Assembly (NCBI GenBank): GCA_030017395.1
Contig: JASEIZ010000039.1
Coordinates: forward strand, 1 to 12,970
Length of the DNA stretch: 12,970 nt
Origin: Desulfobacterales bacterium
GTDB taxonomy: Bacteria > Desulfobacterota > Desulfobacteria > Desulfobacterales > ETH-SRB1
Direction: 5' to 3'
How positions within the stretch are numbered: position 1 is the first letter of the stretch; each line of letters opens with the position of its first letter. Below the pieces are notes generated by a model, which ran no database searches, had not been told where the DNA came from, and saw only the letters and a program-made list of their open reading frames with translations. Shown here piece after piece: positions 6,877-12,970 of this stretch. A program made the position numbers and the translations under genes.

Positions 6877-9800
6877 TTATTTGATATCCGCATGATAAGC
6901 CTGAAGAGATTTTACACTGGTTTTTCCCTCTCTTCGCGCAGCAATTCCCTTGGCAGCTGCCAGCGCTGCAGCCGTAGTAGTAATGTTTAAAATCTTATAC
7001 TCGATTGCCGCTTTTCGGATATATGAATCATCATCCTTGCTCTCTTTTCCGCTTGGCGTATTGATAATCAGATGAATCTCTCTGTTTTTGACGGCATCTA
7101 CGATGTCTGGCCTGCCATATCCCAGTTTGCGGATAGTTTCCGATTCAAGGCCATGTTCTTGCAAAAAGTTATGTGTTCCTTCTGTAGCCAGTATCTTAAA
7201 TCCTAAAATACCAAACAACCTGGCCGGCTCCAAAACACTCGGCTTGTCTTTATCAGCAACGGTAATAAGAACAGTTCCGTCAATCGGCAGTGATAGTTGA
7301 GTTGCTTTCTGAGCTTTAAAATAAGCGAGGCCAAATGAATCCGCGAGCCCCAGAACTTCTCCGGTAGACCGCATTTCAGGCCCTAAAAGGGGGTCGACTT
7401 CAGGAAACATTTTAAACGGAAGTATAGCCTCCTTAACGCCGAAATGAGAAATATGTTTTGGTTTCAGATTGAGATCAGAAATTTTTTTGCCCATAACCAC
7501 CTGTGTGGCAAGCCGTGCCATAGAGATGTTGCAAACTTTGGAAACAATCGGCACAGTGCGCGAGGCTCTGGGATTGGCCTCCAGAATATAAACAGTGTCG
7601 TTTGCAATAGCATACTGGATATTCATAAGCCCTACCACTTTGAGTTTGATGGCAATCTTTTTTGTGTATTCGTAAATGGTCTCCAGGTGTTTCAAAGGAA
7701 TGCTTACCGGAGGAATTACGCACGCGGAATCGCCGGAATGCACACCTGCCAGTTCAATATGCTCCATAACAGTGGGAACAAGGGCATCGGTTCCGTCGGC
7801 AATAGCATCTGCTTCGGCTTCAATGGCATTTTCCAGAAATTTGTCGATCAGTATGGGTCGCTTTGGTGAAACATCTACGGCTGCTGACATATAATGTAAA
7901 AGCATTTCCTCATCATAAACAACTTCCATAGCGCGTCCGCCAAGAACGTAAGACGGCCTGACCATTAATGGATATCCGATCCTTTCAGCTATCTCAAGAG
8001 CTTTTTCCGTGGTGCCGGCCATACCGGATTTGGGTTGGGGAATCCCCATCTCGTACATAATCTTACGAAACCGGTCCCGATCCTCTGCCAGATCTATTGT
8101 TTCAGGAGATGTCCCTAAAATTTTGACTCCTGCTTTTTCCAGATCTCTGGCGATATTCAGGGGCGTTTGTCCACCGAACTGGATAATAATCCCTTCTGGT
8201 TGTTCCTTATCATAAATACTTAAAACATCTTCAACAGTAAGAGGTTCAAAATAAAGCTTGTCCGAAGTATCGTAATCCGTAGAGACGGTCTCGGGGTTGC
8301 AATTAACCATTATCGATTCATACCCTGCATCACGGATGGCAAATGCAGCGTGTACGCAGCAGTAGTCGAACTCGATTCCCTGACCTATACGATTGGGGCC
8401 TCCGCCAAGCACCATAATTTTTTTGCGATCGCTTACCTCGATTTTGCATAGCGCATTATAGGTGGAATAGTAATAGGCAGCGTTTTCAACACCGCTGACC
8501 GGCACAGGTTCCCACGCTTCGATAATACCAAGCAAAATACGCTTTTCTCTGATATCCTTTTCTGAAATGCCAAGAAGAACAGAAAGATATCTGTCTGCAA
8601 ATCCGTCCTTTTTAGCACGGATAAGCAGATCATCCGGCAACATCTTTCCTTTGTATGTTAGAATTTCTTCTTCAATATCTACCAGTTCCTTCATCTGTTT
8701 AATAAACCAAGGTTTAATATGTGTAAGTTCATAAAGATCCTGGATATCGGCTCCCTTGCGCAAAGCCTCGTACATAATAAACTGGCGTTCGCTTGTAGGA
8801 ATAATCAGCATATTCATTAATTCAGATAGAGATTTTTTATTAAAGTCCTTAGCAAAACCAAGACCATAACGGTTTATTTCAAGGGATCGGATTGCTTTCT
8901 GAAACGCCTCCTTGTAGTTTTTCCCGATACTCATTGCTTCGCCAACAGCACGCATTTGGGTTCCAAGCTTATCCTCAACACCCTCGAATTTTTCAAAAGC
9001 CCATCTGGCAAATTTTACCACCACATAATCACCGGAAGGAGTATATTTTTCAAGTGTGCCGTCACGCCAGTAGGGAATTTCATCCATGGTCAAACCACCG
9101 GCAAGCAAGGCGGAAATAAAGGCAATCGGAAAACCTGTTGCCTTAGATGCCAGGGCGGATGACCTGGAAGTTCTTGGGTTAATCTCGATAACAACAACCC
9201 TGCCTGTTTTGGGATCATGTGCGAATTGCACATTTGTGCCTCCGATAACGTCAATCGCTTCGACAATGGAATAAGCATATTTCTCAAGACGCCTTTGCAG
9301 CTCGGGATCGATGGTTATCATCGGCGCCGTGCAAAAAGAATCGCCCGTGTGAATACCCATGGCATCGACATTTTCGATAAAGCAAACAGTAACCATCTGG
9401 TTTTTAGCATCCCGTACCACTTCCAGTTCAAGCTCTTCCCATCCCAGAACCGACTCTTCGACCAGAATCTGGTTTACAATGCTTTCAGACAAACCGCGTT
9501 TAGCAATAATGCGAAGCTCTTCAACATTATACACCAAACCGCCGCCTGTGCCGCCCATTGTATAGGCCGGGCGGATAACAACAGGGTAACCCAATTCTGC
9601 CGCGACTTTTTCAGCGTCTTCAACTTTATTTACCGTTTGGCTCTTCGGCATTTCAATACCAAGCCGCTCCATGGTTTCTTTGAAGGCTGTACGATCTTCT
9701 CCCCGCTTAATGGCATCGACATTTACACCGATAACCTTTACGCCGTATTCATCCAGCACACCTGACTGCGCCAGTTCAGATGATAAATTAAGACCCGACT

Positions 9801-10077
9801 GACCTCCTAAATTAGGCAGCAAGGCATCCGGCCGTTCCTTTTTGATAATCTCTGTTAATACTTTAAGGTTAAGAGGTTCGATATATGTAACATCAGCTGT
9901 TCCCGGATCTGTCATGATTGTTGCGGGATTCGAGTTTACCAGAACGATTTCATAACCAAGATAACGCAGAGCTTTGCAGGCCTGGGTGCCGGAATAATCG
10001 AATTCACATGCCTGACCGATAATTATAGGGCCTGAACCGATTATAAGTACTTTTTTAACGTCGTTGCGTTTTGGCAT
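6877..10077 (-). CDS. carB: Carbamoyl-phosphate synthase large subunit
   Basis: CarB makes carbamoyl phosphate from bicarbonate, ATP and ammonia (normally channelled from glutamine by CarA), feeding pyrimidine and arginine synthesis. The 1066-residue protein is full length (E. coli has 1073). It has the duplicated ATP-grasp plan: carboxyphosphate half (about 1-400, with RPAYTMGGTGGG near 170 and EINPRTSRSSALASKATG near 300), an oligomerisation region (about 400-550), carbamoyl-phosphate half (about 550-930, with GGGPNRIGQGIEFDY at its start and RPSYVLGGRAMEVVYD), and a C-terminal MGS-like allosteric domain (about 930-1066) with TEGT and INTPSG effector-site motifs. I chose the ATG at 10077, which has AAAGGAG six bases upstream; a TTG six bases further out would abut that site. 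carA is not adjacent. The upstream neighbour is instead a PurF-like gene 245 bases away. Confidence 0.97.
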   Translation of the reverse strand: MPKRNDVKKVLIIGSGPIIIGQACEFDYSGTQACKALRYLGYEIVLVNSNPATIMTDPGTADVTYIEPLNLKVLTEIIKKERPDALLPNLGGQSGLNLSSELAQSGVLDEYGVKVIGVNVDAIKRGEDRTAFKETMERLGIEMPKSQTVNKVEDAEKVAAELGYPVVIRPAYTMGGTGGGLVYNVEELRIIAKRGLSESIVNQILVEESVLGWEELELEVVRDAKNQMVTVCFIENVDAMGIHTGDSFCTAPMITIDPELQRRLEKYAYSIVEAIDVIGGTNVQFAHDPKTGRVVVIEINPRTSRSSALASKATGFPIAFISALLAGGLTMDEIPYWRDGTLEKYTPSGDYVVVKFARWAFEKFEGVEDKLGTQMRAVGEAMSIGKNYKEAFQKAIRSLEINRYGLGFAKDFNKKSLSELMNMLIIPTSERQFIMYEALRKGADIQDLYELTHIKPWFIKQMKELVDIEEEILTYKGKMLPDDLLIRAKKDGFADRYLSVLLGISEKDIREKRILLGIIEAWEPVPVSGVENAAYYYSTYNALCKIEVSDRKKIMVLGGGPNRIGQGIEFDYCCVHAAFAIRDAGYESIMVNCNPETVSTDYDTSDKLYFEPLTVEDVLSIYDKEQPEGIIIQFGGQTPLNIARDLEKAGVKILGTSPETIDLAEDRDRFRKIMYEMGIPQPKSGMAGTTEKALEIAERIGYPLMVRPSYVLGGRAMEVVYDEEMLLHYMSAAVDVSPKRPILIDKFLENAIEAEADAIADGTDALVPTVMEHIELAGVHSGDSACVIPPVSIPLKHLETIYEYTKKIAIKLKVVGLMNIQYAIANDTVYILEANPRASRTVPIVSKVCNISMARLATQVVMGKKISDLNLKPKHISHFGVKEAILPFKMFPEVDPLLGPEMRSTGEVLGLADSFGLAYFKAQKATQLSLPIDGTVLITVADKDKPSVLEPARLFGILGFKILATEGTHNFLQEHGLESETIRKLGYGRPDIVDAVKNREIHLIINTPSGKESKDDDSYIRKAAIEYKILNITTTAAALAAAKGIAARREGKTSVKSLQAYHADIK

Positions 10078-10083
10078 TAACAA

Positions 10084-10090
10084 CTCCTTT
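10084..10090 (-). promoter_or_regulatory. Strong ribosome binding site of carB
   Basis: AAAGGAG on the minus strand lies six bases before the ATG at 10077. It decides the carB start, because the alternative TTG at 10083 would directly touch this site. Confidence 0.8.
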
Positions 10091-10099
10091 CGATTGATG

Positions 10100-10265
10100 A
10101 TTGATGATTGTCGATTGATGATTTATTGAGTCGCTTCGCTCCGTCTTTTTCAATAAAAGACACTGTCATTAATCTAAGGGCTCGCTTAAAAATATTGGAT
10201 CAAACCTTTCTGTTAATGACCTTGAAATAAAATCGGCAGAATACCTTCAATCGACAATCATCAAT
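10100..10265. repeat. Nested inverted repeats in the carB leader
   Basis: The outer arms 10101-10118 and 10247-10264 are perfect 18-base inverted partners, extendable by one pair, and are built from GATTGAT-type words. A second inverted pair lies inside: 10165-10172 (GTCATTAA) with 10213-10220. The inner DNA also has a small stem, GTCTTTT with AAAAGAC, at 10143-10161. The whole block starts 22 bases upstream of the carB ATG, so it is either a small palindromic element or part of a structured leader. No known riboswitch was recognised, and no PyrR-type site was identified. Confidence 0.7.
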
Positions 10266-10322
10266 TGTAACCATGAAACATACAGGTCACAACCGGCATA
10301 TCCGTTTGTTTTTAGCCAGAGT

Positions 10323-11729
10323 TTACTTAAAATAACTGGATCCATCCCAGCAATGGGTACATAATTTGTTTTTAGGCAGACCAACAGCCCTTACAAGGTC
10401 TTCCAGTTCTTGAAATTTTAACGATGTAAGCTTTAATTTTTTTCTTATTCTATCTATCATTGCCATATTTCTTTCCGATCCAGCTAAAATATATTCATCC
10501 AGAAATTTATCATCACTTCCTTCAAGCTCTCTAATTGCTTTTCGACTAGCAAGATTAAGTGTCGATCGCGATGTTGAAAAATTGAGAAATTCGCAGGGAT
10601 AAATTAAAACAGGGCAGGCAGGGCGCATGTGGACCTCCAGTGCGCCGTAATCGAATAATATTTGAACATTGTCCTGCAACTGGGTGCCCCTTACAATCGA
10701 ATCTTCACAAAAAAGAATTTTTTTACCCTCTATCATAGACTTAACGGGAATCAGTTTCATTTTAGCAACTATATCTCTTCTGTCTTGACTTTGAGGCATA
10801 AAGCTTCTGGGCCAGGTTGGTGTGTATTTAACAAATGGGCGTTTATACGGGATTTTTCTTCCATTTGCGTAGCCGATTGCATGAGCGATTCCGGAGTCCG
10901 GAACCCCTGCGACAAAATCCACTTTTGTTTTGTCATTTTTTGCAAGGGAGTATCCACACCTGTATCTGACCAACTCCACATTGATTTCTTCGTAATCAGA
11001 TGCCGGATAACCATAATATACCCACAAAAAAGTGCATATTTGCATTTTGCTTTCGGGTTTTTTTCTCTGCTCATATCCATCCGGTGTCAGGAAAACAATT
11101 TCACCCGGCCCAAGATGTTTTTCAATATCATATCCAAGATTGGGAAATGCGCATGTTTCCGAAGATGCTGCATAGGCTCCTTCTTTTTTTCCGATAGCAA
11201 TAGGTGTTCTTCCTAATCTGTCCCTTACGGCAAAAATCCCGTTTCCTGTAAGCAAAAGCATTGAACATGAACCTTGAATAAGTTGTTGAGCATTTTCAAT
11301 TCCTTCTTCAAAGGATCCTTTTTCACAAATTAACATTGCCGCCAGTTCCGTCGGGTTTGTCACACCGCCGCTGGTCTCGGAAAAATGCATTTTTTTTGCA
11401 AATTCTTTTCTGACCAACTCCTCAATATTGTTGATTTTCCCAACAGTAACAATTGCGAATGTTCCCAAATGTGATCCGATAATAAGCGGCTGGGAATCGT
11501 TGTCACTGATAACTCCGATCCCCTTGTTGCCTTTTAATGCCGGAAGATCAGGCTCAAACTTGGACCGAAAATAGTTGTTTTCAATGTTATGGATAGATTT
11601 TGCAAATCCTTTAGAATTTTTAACGGCCATGCCGCCTCGTTTTGTGCCAAGATGAGAATGATAATCGGTCCCGTAAAACAGATCGTTGACACAATCTTCT
11701 TTTGAAACACTTCCAAATAAACCACCCAT
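10323..11729 (-). CDS. PurF-like phosphoribosyltransferase with degenerate glutaminase domain
   Basis: A 468-residue relative of amidophosphoribosyltransferase (PurF), the first enzyme of purine synthesis. The C-terminal half keeps the PRPP-binding motif ILFCEDSIVRGTQ (338-350), VPDSG (276-280), and RSFMPQSQDRR (308-318, the counterpart of the PurF PTQxxR segment). Cys232, Cys379, Cys457 and Cys460 sit where the Bacillus subtilis enzyme binds its [4Fe-4S] cluster. The N-terminal Ntn-type domain, however, starts Met-Gly-Gly-Leu-Phe-Gly: Gly2 replaces the catalytic Cys. The usual HxRYST (near 72-78) and HNGN (near 95-98) signatures are also gone. Glutamine hydrolysis is therefore unlikely; it may use ammonia, another amine, or be regulatory. 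I recall similar Met-Gly-Gly starts in PurF homologues of other anaerobes, so this may be a conserved subgroup. The start has AAAGGA ten bases upstream. A true PurF may exist elsewhere. Confidence 0.85.
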   Translation of the reverse strand: MGGLFGSVSKEDCVNDLFYGTDYHSHLGTKRGGMAVKNSKGFAKSIHNIENNYFRSKFEPDLPALKGNKGIGVISDNDSQPLIIGSHLGTFAIVTVGKINNIEELVRKEFAKKMHFSETSGGVTNPTELAAMLICEKGSFEEGIENAQQLIQGSCSMLLLTGNGIFAVRDRLGRTPIAIGKKEGAYAASSETCAFPNLGYDIEKHLGPGEIVFLTPDGYEQRKKPESKMQICTFLWVYYGYPASDYEEINVELVRYRCGYSLAKNDKTKVDFVAGVPDSGIAHAIGYANGRKIPYKRPFVKYTPTWPRSFMPQSQDRRDIVAKMKLIPVKSMIEGKKILFCEDSIVRGTQLQDNVQILFDYGALEVHMRPACPVLIYPCEFLNFSTSRSTLNLASRKAIRELEGSDDKFLDEYILAGSERNMAMIDRIRKKLKLTSLKFQELEDLVRAVGLPKNKLCTHCWDGSSYFK

Positions 11730-11809
11730 AACGGATAATTCCTTTTTCTACCTGTTCAAATCTCAGCTTTGTTTAACCAGACTCACTAAATCCAAAAAAA
11801 TAGTTTTTA

Positions 11810-11839
11810 TTTAAAGCACAAATAACTCTTTTCTGTCAA
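11810..11839 (-). promoter_or_regulatory. Candidate sigma-70 promoter for the PurF-like gene
   Basis: On the minus strand a perfect TTGACA (11839-11834) is followed after 18 bases by TTTAAA (11815-11810), a four-of-six match to the -10 box. It lies in the 127-base gap between the YchF-like stop and the PurF-like start, about 80 bases upstream of the latter's ATG. This suggests the PurF-like gene can be transcribed independently. Confidence 0.45.
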
Positions 11840-11856
11840 TTTTTCTGTATTGCACA

Positions 11857-12891
11857 TTAAACATTAAATCGAAAGTTAATTATATCCCCGTCCTGCACTT
11901 CGTAGGTTTTACCCTCGAGCCTTACATTGCCTTTTTTTCTTGCTTCATGATGCGTGCCGGCATTTATCAAATCACCATAAGAAACCACCTCTGCGCGTAT
12001 GAATCCTTTTTTTATGTCCGTATGGATAATGCCTGCCGCATCAAGAGCCTGAGTTCCTTTCTTTATAGTCCATGCCCTTACCTCATCTTCACCAACTGTA
12101 AAAAAGGATATAAGTCCCTGAAGTTCGTATGACCGGGTGATAACTCTGTCCATGGCAGATGCAGTAATATTGAATTCGGAAAGAAATTCTTCTGCTTCTT
12201 CGTCAGACATGTGGGCAAGTTCTTGTTCTAACTTGCCTTTTACTATCATACAACTTTCCATAGAAATTACATTTTTCATTTCAGGCAAGCTGTCATCGTC
12301 ATCTTCGTTATTAAAGAGAACAAGCATGGGCTTGGCTGAAACAAATGCAAATCCCTTAAGCGCAGGCGCAAAAGCAAAATCCGGATTTTTTCTAAGAGGA
12401 ATTCCGTTTTCGAGCTTTTTTCGGCATTCGGTTAAAAGATCGGATTCTTCCTGGTCGATTTTTCTGTGCCTTTGTTTTTCTAATTCAATTCGTTCAAGAC
12501 GCTTCTCCACAACAACAAGATCGGCAAGAATCATTTCCTGATCAAAACTAAAAAAATCGCTGTATGGATCAGGATTTTTAAAACCGTATCCGCCGAAATT
12601 CCGCACCACATGTATCAAAGCATCGCAATCTCTTACTTCATTCCAGATATTATATTCTTTTGTCGGTTCCTTACCGTGTCCTTGAAATCCTGGAAGAAAG
12701 TATGCGACCTGAGCATAAATGGTCTTTTTGGGTTTATACATATTGCTTAATACGTCGACACGTTTATCAGGCACCTTGATTGTGCCTATACGTGTTTCCT
12801 CTTTATGCCCTGTATCAATTACATTATGGGTTAATACTTCAAATATAGTTGTTTTCCCTGATTCGGGAAGACCGATAATTCCTATTTTCAT
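11857..12891 (-). CDS. Divergent YchF-family P-loop ATPase/GTPase with TGS domain
   Basis: A 344-residue cytoplasmic protein of the YchF/OLA1 family (Obg-related, usually ATP-preferring and ribosome-associated). It has the P-loop GLPESGKTT (7-15), the YchF-type DALIHVVRNF (90-99), a helical, charged linker (about 125-165), and a well-conserved C-terminal TGS/DUF933 region (about 258-344) with FFTVGEDEVRAWTI, AAGIIHTDIKKGFIRAEV and a final DGDIINFRFNV. It departs from standard YchF in the nucleotide site. The DIAG (DxxG) motif is replaced by FLPG (65-68), and the base-recognition NxxE motif survives only as a shifted NNED (194-197). It is about 20 residues shorter than usual. So it is probably a specialised paralogue rather than housekeeping YchF, and its hydrolysis may be weak or altered. 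ATG at 12891 has AAAGGA seven bases upstream. The gene symbol is left blank for this reason. Confidence 0.88.
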   Translation of the reverse strand: MKIGIIGLPESGKTTIFEVLTHNVIDTGHKEETRIGTIKVPDKRVDVLSNMYKPKKTIYAQVAYFLPGFQGHGKEPTKEYNIWNEVRDCDALIHVVRNFGGYGFKNPDPYSDFFSFDQEMILADLVVVEKRLERIELEKQRHRKIDQEESDLLTECRKKLENGIPLRKNPDFAFAPALKGFAFVSAKPMLVLFNNEDDDDSLPEMKNVISMESCMIVKGKLEQELAHMSDEEAEEFLSEFNITASAMDRVITRSYELQGLISFFTVGEDEVRAWTIKKGTQALDAAGIIHTDIKKGFIRAEVVSYGDLINAGTHHEARKKGNVRLEGKTYEVQDGDIINFRFNV

Positions 12892-12970
12892 TATCTAATC
12901 CTTTTGCAAGTTATTGGTAGAGACCTTTGCAGAACGCGACATTTTTTCGTCAGGCAAGGAAGGCGAAAAT
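12892..12970. other. Right-edge sequence upstream of the YchF-like gene
   Basis: Seventy-nine bases that contain the ribosome binding site of the YchF-like gene (12899-12904). Beyond that no gene, promoter or hairpin could be supported. The stretch from about 12918 to the window end has the look of an intergenic repeat, but there is no second copy in this window to prove it. Confidence 0.35.

Noticed and set aside
9217..9765. 182-codon plus-strand frame inside carB
   Set aside because: It is entirely antisense to the well-conserved ATP-grasp coding sequence and has no recognisable features.
10662..11216. 184-codon plus-strand frame inside the PurF-like gene
   Set aside because: It is antisense to a clear protein family and is best explained as a shadow frame.

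Overview
The window looks like chromosomal DNA of a Gram-negative bacterium, most likely a sulfate-reducing or related member of the Desulfobacterota (Desulfobacterales-like). LpxC implies lipid A and so an outer membrane. The gene order DUF4390 - ntrY - ntrX is typical of that group, and the intergenic DNA is full of small inverted and word-type repeats. This placement is inference from gene content; no 16S or other marker is present.

Layout. One plus-strand gene, an MBL-fold hydrolase (113-952), sits at the left edge between two near-identical 60-bp inverted repeats. All other genes lie on the minus strand. In transcription order from the right they are: a divergent YchF-family P-loop protein, a PurF-like phosphoribosyltransferase, carB (carbamoyl-phosphate synthase large subunit), lpxC (lipid A synthesis), a secreted DUF4390 protein, ntrY (membrane histidine kinase) and ntrX (sigma-54 response regulator). 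ntrX is convergent with the MBL gene. Only DUF4390 and ntrY are tightly spaced (25 bases). The other gaps are 93 to 378 bases and mostly hold repeats, so this is probably several transcription units rather than one operon.

How the genes fit together. DUF4390-NtrY-NtrX forms a secreted protein, sensor and sigma-54 activator set. CarB supplies carbamoyl phosphate for pyrimidines and arginine, but carA is not next to it. The PurF-like protein keeps its PRPP-binding site and four probable iron-sulfur cysteines, yet has lost the N-terminal catalytic cysteine and the other glutaminase signatures. It is therefore unlikely to be an ordinary glutamine-dependent PurF. The YchF-like protein keeps the P-loop and TGS domain but has lost the DxxG aspartate.

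The most unusual non-coding features are: the 60-bp inverted pair around the MBL gene; overlapping A-B-A'-B' inverted repeats after ntrX, one pair of which looks like a terminator; a perfect 36-bp inverted pair bracketing DUF4390-ntrY; and nested inverted repeats in the carB leader. No tRNA, rRNA, CRISPR array or transposase gene was seen. I found no convincing evidence of a large undescribed system; the best leads are the PurF-like protein and the repeats.
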